From positions 62,001 through 126,000 of the forward strand of contig NZ_WSZK01000034.1 in the NCBI RefSeq assembly GCF_009791395.1: a stretch of DNA of 64,000 nucleotides, read 5' to 3'. A program made the position numbers and the translations under genes. The stretch is from Halomarina oriensis (GTDB lineage Archaea; Halobacteriota; Halobacteria; Halobacteriales; Haloarculaceae). The notes below the pieces were generated by a model. The model was not told the origin of the DNA and ran no database searches. It worked only from the letters and a program-made list of their open reading frames with translations. Position 1 is the stretch's first letter; every line of letters starts with the position of its first letter. This document shows positions 1 through 9,529 of the stretch, one piece after another.

Positions 1-71
1 TCACCGCCTACCGCGTCCCCGAAGGGGACGTCGAACTCGAAGACGTCACCTCGTCGTACCGCGGCGAGTGA
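1..71 (+). CDS. C-terminal end of an unidentified protein (cut by window edge)
   Basis: Only the last 22 codons are visible, in the frame starting at base 3 and ending in TGA at 69-71. The tail is acidic (it ends SSYRGE) and codon use is that of a haloarchaeal gene, with mostly G or C in third positions. The family cannot be identified from this fragment. Bases 72-320 after it show no convincing gene. Confidence 0.6.
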   Translation, partial: TAYRVPEGDVELEDVTSSYRGE

Positions 72-320
72 AGCGCTCTCCGACCGACCCACCGGGCCGC
101 GTGACGGGGCGAGGCGAGCGCTACCGAAGCGGACGACCACCCGCACCGCAGCCACCTCAGCTAACGTAGCCGACTGAGGTGCGGTCGGCTCCCCGCGGTG
201 GACGGGCGTCCGAGAACAGCGTGTCGAGACGGCACTCGGGACGGGGTCGGAGAGGAACGTGAGACGTTGCAGGCCGCCTTACGGCGGGGAGGGATGGTCG
301 GCGGGGGGGGGCGTACCGCG

Positions 321-572
321 TCACCGGCGCGACGGGAGTTTCGCCTCGACGGCGACGCCCTGTCCACGGGACACGACAGACGTCCCTACGGGGAGCATGC
401 CCGACGCCACGGGGACGAGTTTGAGGCTCCGACCGCTCGGCGTCTTCACCCACTCGGTCCCGTTCTCGTCGTCCCAGCAGTACGGCGTCCACGACCCGTC
501 CTCGAACCGTTCCCAGATCTGCGTCTCGCTCACGTACTCCCCCGTCGAACAGCGATAGATTGCTTCGTTCAT
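321..572 (-). CDS. small hypothetical protein (83 aa)
   Basis: The frame begins at an ATG (complement of 570-572) preceded by a purine-rich GGGAGAGGT stretch, a plausible ribosome binding site. An in-frame ATG 20 codons upstream is possible but has no such site and reads as Ser/Arg-rich noise. The product begins MNEAIYRCSTGEY and has a W/Y-rich middle (QIWERFEDGSWTPYCWDDENG), suggesting a small compact fold, perhaps a WW- or SH3-like beta sheet. No signal peptide or membrane segment is seen. The function is not recognised. It lies downstream of the metal ATPase on the same strand, with about 135 bases between them. Confidence 0.6.
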   Translation of the reverse strand: MNEAIYRCSTGEYVSETQIWERFEDGSWTPYCWDDENGTEWVKTPSGRSLKLVPVASGMLPVGTSVVSRGQGVAVEAKLPSRR

Positions 573-707
573 CGATACCTCTCCCGGAAAGGACGTCGAC
601 CAGGAGCGACTACTTGCCCGTTGAGAGGACAACGTGGACTACCCCCCGTCGAAGAATCAATCCGTTCGCTGACACTCCGAGCCGGAGGTGCGACCGGCCG
701 TCGGCGG

Positions 708-3393
708 TCACTCGTCGGGGGTGAGGTCGGGGGTGACCGACGAGAGGCGCATCGCGTTGCCGGTGACCCCGACGGTCATCCCCGCGTCACCGAACAGGAC
801 GGCGGCCCAGATGGGGAGGCCGAACGGGACGGCCACCGCGAGGGCGGCCTTCGCGGCGAGACTGGTCCAGACGTTCTGTCGGATGACACCGTTGGCGCGG
901 TGGGAGAGGTCGTAGAGGTAGGGGAGTCGGGAGAGGTCGTCGGCCATCAGCGCGATGTCCGCCGTCTCCAGGGCGGTGTCGGTGCCGGCCGCACCCATCG
1001 CCACACCCACGTCGGCGGTGGCCAGTGCGGGTGCGTCGTTGATGCCGTCGCCGACCATCGCCACCGTGCCGTACTCGCGCCGAAGCGCCTCGACGGCGGT
1101 CACCTTGTCCTCGGGGAGCAGTTCCGCACGCACGTCGTCGACGCCGACCTGCTCGGCGATGGCGTTCGCGGTCCGTTCGTTGTCGCCGGTGAGCATCACG
1201 ACGTGCTCGACGCCCAGTTCGTGGAGCCGCTCGACCATCGCGGCGGCGTCGGGACGGACCTCGTCGGCGACGGCGATGACACCCTCCAGTTCGGCGTCCG
1301 TACCGCCGGACTCCGTCCGGTCTCCGGTCGAGGGCCGCCCGGTGCGGCCGACGAGGACGACGGTCTTCCCCTCGGACTGGAGGCTCGGGACGGTGTCCTC
1401 CAGGAGGTCGAGGCAGTCGTTGCGCTCACAGAGCTGCTGGGTCGTCGTCGTGACCTGCCCGCCCTCCGTCGTCGCGTGGACGTGCGAGAGGTCGAAGCCC
1501 AGTTCCTCGAACAGTCCCGGCTTCCCCGCGACGTGGGGCGTCCCGTCGAGGGCCGCACGGACGCCCTTCCCGGTGAGGCTCTCGAAGTCGGCGACGTCGC
1601 GGTCACCGACCTCCCGACCGTCCGCCTGCGCGACGATGGCCTCGCCGATGGGGTGCTCCGAGCGCCGCTCCAGCCCGCCGGCACACCGGAGTACGTCCGC
1701 CTCGCTGTTCCCGTTGAGCGGAATCACGTCGGTGACGACGAGTTCACCCTTCGTCAGCGTCCCCGTCTTGTCCAGCGCGATGGCGTCGACTTCGCCCATC
1801 GCCTCCAGGTGGTCGCCGCCCTTGACGAGCACGCCGTTCTTGGCGGCGCTGGTGATGCCGGAGACGACGGAGACGGGCGTCGAGATGACGAACGCACACG
1901 GGCAGGCGAGGACGACGAGCGTCAGCCCGCGGACGAACCAGACGGTCCAACTCCCACCGAACGCCAGCGGCGGGACGACCATCGCCAGGAGTGCGACGCT
2001 CACGACGACGGGCGTGTAGTAGTCCGCGAACCGCTCGACGAACTGCTCGCGGTCGGTCTTGTTCGACTGGGCGTCCTCGACCATCGAGACGACGCGGGCG
2101 ATGGTGTTCTCGCTGGCCGTCGCCGTCACCTCGATTTCGAGGTAGCCCCCCTCGTTGACCGTCCCGGCGTACACCTCGTCGCCGAGCGTCTTGTCGACGG
2201 GGACCGACTCCCCGGTGATGGGTGCCTGATTGACCGCGCTCTCGCCCTCGATCACCTCGCCGTCCATCGGTATCTTCTCACCGGGACGGACGACGACCAC
2301 CTCGCCGACGTCGACCTCCTCGACGGGGACCGTCGTCTCCGTCCCCCCCCCTGCGGACCGTCGCCTCGTCGGGCGAGAGGTCCATCAACTCCCGGAGGGA
2401 GTCGCGGGTCCTGTCCATCGAGTGACGTTCGAGGAGTTCGGCGACGCTGAACAGAACGGCGAGCGTCGCGGCCTCGAAGTAGAGCGCCGCCCCGAAGCCG
2501 ACGGACGCCACCAGCGCCCCGACGATGGCCCCACTCATCAGCAGGTCGATATCCAGGTTCAGGTTGCGTGCGGAGTAGTAGCCGTTCCGCAGGATGGTCT
2601 GCCCACCGACGGCGACGCCGACCAGGAACAGGACGTCCGCGGCCAGCAGTTCGCTCCCGAGGACGCTCGCCACCTCGACGTTCGAACCCCGCAGGACGAA
2701 CTCGAACAGCAGTCCGACGACGACGACGACGCCGCTGACCCACGTCTTCACCGCGCGGGTGCTCCGCCAGACGCTCCCGGCGTCCGGGGACGCGTGAGCG
2801 TGACCGCGTCCGTCCTCGTCGGCGTTCGCTGTGGCGTTCTTCACCTCGTATCCGGCCCCTTCGATGGCGTCGACGACCTGCCGACGCGAGACGCGGCGCT
2901 CGTCGAACGTCACCCGGACGGTCCCGCTCGTCGGTCGGGTCTCGCAGTCGTCGACCCCGGCGACGCTCCCCAGTGCGTTCTCGACCTTCCCTGCACAGGA
3001 CGCACAGTCCATGTCGGGAACGTCGAACGTCACCTCGCACGGGCCGTTCGACCCCTCGACCCGGTAGCCCGCACGCTCGACACGCTCGCCGATGGCGGCG
3101 GCGTCGGTCCGCCGGGCGTCGTACGCCACACGTAACCGGCCGCTCGTCACCCGCGGGTCGACACGGTCGATGCCCTCCAGACGCCGGACGCTCGACTCCA
3201 CCTTGCTCGCACACGACGCACAGTCCATCTCCGGAACGTCGAGTTCGACGGTGGCGGAGGTCCGGGATCCCGTCTCCGACGCACGGTCCGTCTCGGACCG
3301 CCCACCGTCGGTGACCGGCCGGCCACCGCCGTCGGACCCTGCGGCCGCTGGGTCGTTCCGACCGCCGGCGGACTCGTCGCACTGCTCGGACAT
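708..3393 (-). pseudogene. zntA: Zn/Cd/Pb-type P1B ATPase, split by a +1 frameshift
   Basis: This is a heavy-metal-exporting P-type ATPase of the inner membrane. The start ATG (3391-3393) is followed by two heavy-metal-associated domains, each with an MDCASC metal-binding motif (CxxC near residues 58-61 and 130-133). After them come the membrane region, the phosphatase TGES loop, an ACPC transmembrane metal site, the phosphorylated DKTGT, the HP locus (SEHPIG), the nucleotide-binding TGDN and GDGINDAPAL. The last helix carries GDAGMTV, placing an Asp where ZntA-type (P1B-2) pumps have their conserved Asp. This favours Zn/Cd/Pb over Cu. The frame breaks at a run of nine G (complement of 2343-2351). 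Eight G would give one 894-aa protein running from MDLSPDEATVRR into TTVPVEEVDVGEV. It is therefore either a recent pseudogene or a homopolymer sequencing error. Confidence 0.85.
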
Positions 3394-4014
3394 ACTCGAC
3401 GGTAGTCGGTGCGGGGTTATCAACTCGGCTGTTACGAACCGGCGTTCGATGTGGTGATTTTCACAATTCATCGGCTCTAGTTTAACAACAGCCGTCGGGG
3501 ACTCCGCCACGTCGCTCGGCCGGCCGAGACGAGGAATCGGCCAGCGTCTCCGAGACCGGCCGACCGTCGCCCGTCTCCGGTCGTGTCACGCCCTCCGTCG
3601 ACGGCCGCTCACCGCCGTCGTCGTGTAACTGCTGTTATCGCTCCCTTGCAACGGCGTCCTCACGAGAAACTGTCGGCGGAGTGGATCCGAATCCGGCCGC
3701 TACGGCCCCCGAACCGGACGAGCGAGTCGATATATAGAGCTTCGAGACGGTTGCAGGCGTTCTCGCCAGCGCCGACTCGCCGACCGGTCGAGAGTCCCAC
3801 GTTCGACCGCGACATCGCCGCTCCGACGGGTCGGGGACCGAATCCGGGTTGATATCCGACAACACGCGAGCGGAATAACATGTCTATAGACTTTACACTA
3901 CGAGACCCACCGACACTAAGGGATGATTGGGGGAGTATCGTCAGTAGCTCGACAGGAGTGTATCGCTCGGTCGACCGGTCGGAACGCACGGGGAGACGTG
4001 GCGAGGGAGGAGCG
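3394..4014. other. gene-free stretch between zntA and the GT2 gene
   Basis: About 620 bases lie between divergently transcribed genes. Near zntA there is a short palindrome, GTGATTTTCAC at 3454-3464, and a wider inverted pair, CGGCTGTT (from 3426) with AACAGCCG (3487-3494). A TATA-like TATATAG lies near 3731, and CTATAGACTTTACAC near 3885-3900 is another AT-rich candidate promoter element. The frames crossing this stretch read as Arg/Pro-rich noise, and I support no gene in it. Confidence 0.4.
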
Positions 4015-5274
4015 ATGAGCGAGGAGTTGGCGGGTGTTCGGGGTCAGAAGCCGCTGTTGGCCCGTCTCGCCGTCGGACTCATCGCCACCGGTGAGAACGA
4101 CGAGCGCGTCCTGCACGAACTGTTCTGGGCGGCGACGAACGACCAGGAGGTGTACGTCACGTACTCGACCCAACCCGTCCCCGCAGTCGTCGAGTTCGCG
4201 CGGCGTGCCGGCGGCGTCGTCATCGACCCCCACGACTGGACCGGCGACATCGACACCATCGAACGCCAGTTCGTGGAGGCGATTCGCGTCAGGACCGACA
4301 GACCGGTCGTCGTCCACCGGGAGCATCGATACACCGGCTCCGACAGCCTCCGGGGACGAGTCGGTATCTCGGACACCGTCGTCGCGGTGCCGGCGTACAA
4401 CGAGGCCGGGAGCATCGCCGACGTCGTCGAGAACGCACTCGCGGTAGTGGACACCGTCGTCGTCGTCGACGACGGCAGCGAGGACGACACGGCACTCGTC
4501 GCGGAGCGAGCGGGGGCGACCGTCGTCAGCCACGACCGGAACGAGGGCTACGGCGGGGCGCTACGGACCGCGTTCCGGACGGCCGCCGAACTCGGTGCCG
4601 AACACCTCGTCACGCTCGACGCCGACGGACAGCACGACCCGCGGGACATCCCCCGACTGGTCGACCGGTTGGGAGAGAAGAAAGCCGACATCGTCATCGG
4701 GAGTCGGTACGCCGACGGCGGCGGCAGTGACTGCCCACGGTACCGACGAGTCGGCCTCTGGGTCATCAACACCCTCACCAACCTCAGCCTCGGATTCTGG
4801 CGGTCCGACGTCCGGATCCACGACACCCAGAGCGGGTTCCGCGCGTACAACGCCAGAGCCATCGGTGAACTGGCGACGAGCCCCAACGTCGGCGACGGGA
4901 TGGGCGCGAGCATCGACATCCTCTACCACGCCCACCACCACAACTACACCATCGAGGAGGTCGGAACGGCCATCTCCTACGCCGTCGAGAAGGGGAGCAC
5001 GTTCGGCCCCGTCTCACACGGCTACACGCTCGTCCGCAACATCTTCCGGACGGTCGAACGCGACCGACCGCTCTCGGTGCTCGGCGTCCCTGGCTTCGTG
5101 ACGATACTCCTCGGACTCGTGCTCGGCTACTCGGCCGTCACGACGTTCTCCCGAGCGGGCACGGTGCCGGTCGAACTCGGACTGCTCGCCACGTTCTCGC
5201 TCATGATGGGCTTTCTCGCCTGCTTCACTGCGGTCATCCTCCACGCGCTTCACACCTACTTCGACCCAGTCTGA
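4015..5274 (+). CDS. GT2 glycosyltransferase (DPM1/AglJ-like) with extra N-terminal domain
   Basis: This is a family 2 glycosyltransferase that probably moves a sugar from a nucleotide donor to dolichyl phosphate on the inner face of the membrane. I chose ATG 4015 because GAGGGAGGAG precedes it directly; the open frame extends upstream without another good site. Residues 1-115 form an additional domain (from GQKPLLARLAVGLIATGEND to about VVVHREH) not found in the core family. The GT-A domain starts near 120 (VVAVPAYNEAGSI), with DDGS at about 152-155 and DADGQHD at about 202-208, then a GSRY motif. Two C-terminal hydrophobic segments, near 345-367 and 375-405, anchor it in the membrane. The length of 419 aa exceeds AglJ-type enzymes because of the N-terminal domain. 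It opens the surface-glycan locus. Confidence 0.85.
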   Translation: MSEELAGVRGQKPLLARLAVGLIATGENDERVLHELFWAATNDQEVYVTYSTQPVPAVVEFARRAGGVVIDPHDWTGDIDTIERQFVEAIRVRTDRPVVVHREHRYTGSDSLRGRVGISDTVVAVPAYNEAGSIADVVENALAVVDTVVVVDDGSEDDTALVAERAGATVVSHDRNEGYGGALRTAFRTAAELGAEHLVTLDADGQHDPRDIPRLVDRLGEKKADIVIGSRYADGGGSDCPRYRRVGLWVINTLTNLSLGFWRSDVRIHDTQSGFRAYNARAIGELATSPNVGDGMGASIDILYHAHHHNYTIEEVGTAISYAVEKGSTFGPVSHGYTLVRNIFRTVERDRPLSVLGVPGFVTILLGLVLGYSAVTTFSRAGTVPVELGLLATFSLMMGFLACFTAVILHALHTYFDPV

Positions 5275-5667
5275 GCGCCGTTTCTCGTCGACGACCGTTC
5301 GAGACCACAGCGACCGGGAGGCCGCCGCCCGACGAGACACCGGAGGAGCCACGCGAACCCACTCGGCAGTCGTAGTGAGTCCCGTGAGACGAACGGACCT
5401 CGACGAGGCCGGCCCCGGCCGAGGGCCGCGAATGACATCGTGGCAATCCCGTGTCTGGGGTCGCCGGTCGAACCCACCGAAAGAACGGGGATAGCTCTCG
5501 TGTCGACACGACGCCGACCGGCCGGGCCGAGCGAGGACCCCCGGACGACCACGACCAGAACGACCACGTGCTCGAAAGCGCGTGCTCCGTCTCGTCGGCG
5601 TCGTGTACGTTCGTGAGCAGTAGTTCGTGACCGGCGTCCGTGCGTGAAGGAGACGGCCGCACCCTCG
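5275..5667. other. gene-free stretch between convergent genes
   Basis: These 393 bases separate the ends of the GT2 gene (+) and the CBS-epimerase gene (-). Frames crossing it are Arg/Ser-rich and look non-coding. I see no clear terminator hairpin, tRNA or repeat in it. Confidence 0.35.
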
Positions 5668-7083
5668 TCAGTCGGCGTGAGCCTCGACGTCGCTGTCCTC
5701 GACCGCCGTCTTGTAGTTGCTGTAGACTTTGTCCGTGTAGTCCTCGAACTCGCCGCGCTCGAAGGCCTCGCGGAGCTCCACACAGGCGCTCTCGATGGTG
5801 TGTTCGGCCTCGTAGTCGAGCACGTCGCGGAGCTTCGAGAAGTCGACCCGATAGCTCCGGTCGTCCTCCCGGTCCGCGTTGACGTCGAGCGACGCGTGCG
5901 GGTAGTGGTCGGCGACGATGCGTCCGATGTCCTCGACGCAGTAGTTCTGCGCGTTCGACCCGACGTTGAACACCTCGTGAGCGACCGTCTCGATGGGCGC
6001 TTCCAGACAGGCCACGTAGGCGCGTGCGGCGTCGGCGACGTGGACGTTCGGCCGGTACTGGTCGCCGCCGAAGATGGGGACGACCCCCTCGGTGTGGGCC
6101 TTCGCGTTGAGGACGTTGACGACGAGGTCGAAGCGCATCCGTGGCGAGAGACCGTACACGGTCGCCATCCGGAGGACGGTCGGCGCGAAGTTGCCGTCCA
6201 TGTTCAGCAGTTCTCGCTCGGACTCTATCTTCGTCCGCGCGTAGAGCGAGACGGGGTTGAGGTCGTCTCCCTCGGTCAGCAGGTCGCCGCTCCCGGACTT
6301 CCCGTAGACGCTACACGTCGACGCGAACAGGAACCGGTTGATCTGGTGGTACTTGCAGATGTCCGCGACCAGTTTCACCGAGTGGAGGTTGAGCGCGAGC
6401 GTCCGCGACGGGTCGAGGCTCGATGCGGGGTCGCCGACCAGTCCACCGAGGTGGACGACCGCGTCGGCCCCCTCGATGGCGGTCATCACCGTCTCGATGT
6501 CGCACATGTCACCTTCGACGAGCGTGAACCGCTCGTCGTCGTAGTACTGGGAGATGCCGTGGTCGCCGAACAGCAACGGGTCCAGCACGCGAATCTCGTA
6601 CCCACGTTCGAGCAACTGTCCACAGAGCACCGACCCGATGTAGCCCGCCCCGCCGATGACGAGGACGGTGTTGACGCTCCCGTTCGAGGGACGGGTGGGA
6701 CCGGCGATCTCCCCACGCTTCGAGAGGAACGTGACGTCGGTCACCCGGTCGTCCTCGTCGACGATGGGGACGACCAGCCGACCCGTCTTCGGGGCCGCCG
6801 CTTCGAGTCTGGTCCGCGAGAACCGCGCGGCCACCTCCCGACGGTCCCACGACGCGCGGATGGCGACCGGGTCCTCGTTCATCACCGCCTCGACGGGCGC
6901 GTCGAGGCTCACACCGTCGAGGATGCCCCGACGGATGTCGCCGTCGGTGGCCGTCCCGACGAGGCGGGCGTCGTCGTCGACGAGGACGACGAGACCGAGG
7001 CCCACCTGGTCGATGCGGAGCATCGCGTCTTCGAGCGGCGTCGACCGGTGCGTGAGGATGTCCACCCGCGACGTGAGCCCCAT
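5668..7083 (-). CDS. CBS-domain pair fused to NAD-dependent sugar epimerase (SDR)
   Basis: The 471-aa protein has two parts. Residues 5-120 resemble a tandem CBS pair (VVLVDDDARLVGTATDGDIRR and, in the second copy, VPIVDEDDRVTD), a module that usually binds adenine nucleotides. From about 138 an extended SDR begins with GGAGYIG (144-150). It has an STCSVYG serine motif near 255-261 and the catalytic pair Y281/K285 (YARTK). The STCS motif is that of epimerases or reductases; the TDE motif of 4,6-dehydratases is absent. In nonulosonate loci CBS pairs are known at the front of PtmE-type nucleotidyltransferases, so this pairing with an epimerase is unusual. Its start lies one base after the stop of the aminotransferase gene, which implies co-transcription. 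The substrate is unknown. Confidence 0.8.
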   Translation of the reverse strand: MGLTSRVDILTHRSTPLEDAMLRIDQVGLGLVVLVDDDARLVGTATDGDIRRGILDGVSLDAPVEAVMNEDPVAIRASWDRREVAARFSRTRLEAAAPKTGRLVVPIVDEDDRVTDVTFLSKRGEIAGPTRPSNGSVNTVLVIGGAGYIGSVLCGQLLERGYEIRVLDPLLFGDHGISQYYDDERFTLVEGDMCDIETVMTAIEGADAVVHLGGLVGDPASSLDPSRTLALNLHSVKLVADICKYHQINRFLFASTCSVYGKSGSGDLLTEGDDLNPVSLYARTKIESERELLNMDGNFAPTVLRMATVYGLSPRMRFDLVVNVLNAKAHTEGVVPIFGGDQYRPNVHVADAARAYVACLEAPIETVAHEVFNVGSNAQNYCVEDIGRIVADHYPHASLDVNADREDDRSYRVDFSKLRDVLDYEAEHTIESACVELREAFERGEFEDYTDKVYSNYKTAVEDSDVEAHAD

Positions 7084-7084
7084 C

Positions 7085-8230
7085 TCAGGCCACCTCGCGC
7101 TGTTCGACGAGTGCCTCGTCCACGGCGTCGACGACGCGCGACGTCTCCGTCTCCGTCAGACCAGGGAACATCGGGAGCGTGAGGACACGCCCCGCCACGT
7201 CGTCGGTCACCGACAGCGGCACGCGCAGGCTCTCGTCGTCGCCGAGATAGTACTCGGACTGGTGGACGGCGGGGTCCCAGTACACCTTCGAGGCGATGTT
7301 CCGGTCGGCCAGCCGCGAGATGAGCGCCTCCCGGTCGACCCCGCGGGCGAGTTCGACCGTGTAGAGCTGGTAGACGTGTCGACCCGAGGGCGACGTGTGG
7401 GGCCTGACGCCGTCGACGTCCGCGAACCCCTCGTTCAGGCGTGTGGCCGCCGCCCGGCGGCCGGCGACGAGGTCCTCGACCCGCTCCATCTGTGCACAGC
7501 CGATGGCGGCGACGACGTCGGCCATCCGCAGGTTCGCGCCGAGTTGGACGTACCGGCCCGTCTGGGCGGAGTCGAAGTAGCGTTCGGAGGCACGCCCGTG
7601 CGAGCGGAAGAGTCGTGCGTTCCGCGCCACCTCCGGGTCGTTCGTGACGACGGCCCCGCCCTCGCCGGTGGTCGCGATCTTGTTCTGACAGAAGCTCAGC
7701 GCGCCCGAGTGGCCGAACGTCCCGAGTGGCTTCCCGTTGGAGTCCGCCCCCAACACCTCGGCGGCGTCCTCGACGAGCAACAGGTCGTGTTCGGCCGCGA
7801 GCGCCACGAGTTCCTCGATGCGACACGCTCCGCCGTAGGGGTGAACCGGGAGGATGGCGGCCGTCTCCGGTCCGATACACTCCCGGACGGAGTCGGGGTC
7901 GAGGCCGAACGTCTCCGGTTCGATGTCGGCGAAGACGGGCGTCGCGCCCGCCAGTCTGACCGCGTTGGCCGTCGCGATGAACGTGAACGACGGAACGACG
8001 ACCTCGTCGCCGGGGCCGACGTCGTGGGCGACGAGGGCGGTGACGAGGGCGCTCGTCCCGGAGTTGACGACGACGGCGTGTTCGACCCCGAGATAGTCGG
8101 CGATTCGCTCCTCGAACTCGTCGACGAACGGCCCGTTCGCCCAGTGACTCCCACGCCTGATGGACCTCGTCGCGTACTCCACGTCACGGTCGTCGGCGTC
8201 GATTCTGAACAGCGGGATTGTCTCGTGCAT
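7085..8230 (-). CDS. DegT/DnrJ/EryC1-family PLP sugar aminotransferase
   Basis: This PLP-dependent enzyme transfers an amino group to a keto-sugar nucleotide. The 381-aa length is typical of perosamine-synthase-like enzymes. Visible motifs are NSGTSAL (about 56-62, PLP phosphate), EDAAE (about 154-158, with the Asp contacting the pyridine nitrogen) and SFCQNKIATTGEGG with the Schiff-base Lys near 184. SF..NK.I.TGEGG resembles perosamine synthases more than the SFxxxKNL form. I start at ATG 8228-8230; a GTG six bases upstream is also in frame. It is first in a two-gene unit with the CBS-epimerase. In this context it would make a 4-amino sugar for the glycan, or an intermediate of the nonulosonic acid route. 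Confidence 0.87.
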   Translation of the reverse strand: MHETIPLFRIDADDRDVEYATRSIRRGSHWANGPFVDEFEERIADYLGVEHAVVVNSGTSALVTALVAHDVGPGDEVVVPSFTFIATANAVRLAGATPVFADIEPETFGLDPDSVRECIGPETAAILPVHPYGGACRIEELVALAAEHDLLLVEDAAEVLGADSNGKPLGTFGHSGALSFCQNKIATTGEGGAVVTNDPEVARNARLFRSHGRASERYFDSAQTGRYVQLGANLRMADVVAAIGCAQMERVEDLVAGRRAAATRLNEGFADVDGVRPHTSPSGRHVYQLYTVELARGVDREALISRLADRNIASKVYWDPAVHQSEYYLGDDESLRVPLSVTDDVAGRVLTLPMFPGLTETETSRVVDAVDEALVEQREVA

Positions 8231-8376
8231 CGTCACTCACCTACTGCTGCTACTTGGCTATCTGCTGTTTAGTTATTGTTACATGACATTTTTACACCGC
8301 CGTCGTATCGGCGGAAAGGACGGCGTTCAGACGTCGGTCCGGAGCCGACGAACAGTTGCACAGTAGTTATCCTGTT

Positions 8377-8385
8377 GATATTTAT
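8377..8385 (+). promoter_or_regulatory. TATA-like box for the NodB-type deacetylase gene
   Basis: GATATTTAT is centred about 38 bases upstream of ATG 8419, so transcription would start roughly 12 bases before the gene. It lies in the region shared with the divergent aminotransferase gene. Confidence 0.4.
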
Positions 8386-8418
8386 CCCCTCGTGGGCGAG
8401 AATCACCGATAGAGACCG

Positions 8419-9363
8419 ATGCGCGTCCCGATGTACCACTACGTCCGGCCGACCGTCGACCGGCCACCCGGCGGCTACTACCGACTCGCCCTCGCGGACT
8501 TCCGGGCGCAGCTCGACCGGCTAGCGTCGAGATACGACCTGCTGGACCGTGAACAGGCTCTCGCCGTGCTCCGCGGCGAGCGACCGCCACCGGACGACGG
8601 CGTCCTCCTCACCTTCGACGACGGACTCGTCGACCACCACGAGTGGGTGTTGCCGGAGCTCCGTGACCGCGGCGTCTGTGGCGTCTTCTTCGTCACGACC
8701 GGACCGCTCGACGGGTGCGTACCCGCCGTCCACCGTGTCCACGCACTGCTCGGAGCCGTCCCCGCGCGGGAGGTCCACGCGGCCCTGCGCGAGACGATGG
8801 CGGACCGAGACGTCTCGCCGGACCGCGGCAGGTCGGCAGACACCTACGACGAGGGGGGTGTGACCGGTGACGACGCCGAGGCGGCGGCGGCGGTCAAACG
8901 ACTCGTCAACTTCGAACTCCCGCCGACCTCGGTGTCGAAGTTAGTCGGTGCCGTCGAAGAGCGACTGTCGAAGCCGACGCCGAGTGTCGACTCGTACTAC
9001 CTGTCGGCCACACAGCTTCGAGACCTGGACGAGGCGGGGATGCTCCTCGGGGCACACACCGTGACGCATCCGGTGCTCTCTCGACTGCCGCCGGCCGCAC
9101 AGCGCGTGGAGGTTCGAGATTCGTTCGACCGCCTCGAATCGCTCGTCGGCCCGCTCGACGTCCGACTGTTCGCGTACCCGTACGGCGGAGCCGAGACGTT
9201 CACCGACGAGACGACGGCGATACTCCAGGAGTCGGGCTGTGACCTCGCGTTCACCACCGTCTCGGGGACCGTCGACGCCGAGTCGCTCACCACGTCCCCC
9301 TACGAACTCCGTCGACAGGACTGCAACGAGTTCCCCCACGGCGGTGCGACGTTCGACCTGTGA
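8419..9363 (+). CDS. polysaccharide deacetylase, NodB homology domain
   Basis: This is predicted to remove N- or O-acetyl groups from a carbohydrate. The 314-aa protein has the metal and catalytic motif TFDDG (Asp 67-68), the metal-binding HTVTH (His 213 and 217) and the AYPYGG motif that follows in carbohydrate esterase family 4. A charged insert of about 60 residues (roughly 115-185) separates the first two motifs. No signal peptide is visible, so it may act in the cytoplasm on lipid-linked or nucleotide-linked sugars. It is transcribed away from the aminotransferase operon and towards the methyltransferase gene. Confidence 0.85.
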   Translation: MRVPMYHYVRPTVDRPPGGYYRLALADFRAQLDRLASRYDLLDREQALAVLRGERPPPDDGVLLTFDDGLVDHHEWVLPELRDRGVCGVFFVTTGPLDGCVPAVHRVHALLGAVPAREVHAALRETMADRDVSPDRGRSADTYDEGGVTGDDAEAAAAVKRLVNFELPPTSVSKLVGAVEERLSKPTPSVDSYYLSATQLRDLDEAGMLLGAHTVTHPVLSRLPPAAQRVEVRDSFDRLESLVGPLDVRLFAYPYGGAETFTDETTAILQESGCDLAFTTVSGTVDAESLTTSPYELRRQDCNEFPHGGATFDL

Positions 9364-9529
9364 GTCCGTACTACGAGACTGTTTCACCCCGAAATCTCCG
9401 GGTCGGCTCTCCGACGCCGGGACGACGGCACGTTCCGCGAGCGGCCGGCACACCCCCGCGAGGGTGAACGACACGCCCGGCGAGAGGACGGGGCGGCTAA
9501 CATTGTATCCCCAGGCCGTTCGACGGGTG

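Noticed and set aside
198-2450. Long plus-strand open frame opposite the metal ATPase
   Set aside because: It is the mirror of the GC-rich ATPase gene. The product is Arg/Asp/Val-rich with no family motif, whereas the minus strand carries all P-type ATPase motifs.
3583-3852. 89-aa open frame between zntA and the GT2 gene
   Set aside because: The product is Arg/Pro-rich, there is no ribosome site, and a frame of similar quality exists on the other strand.
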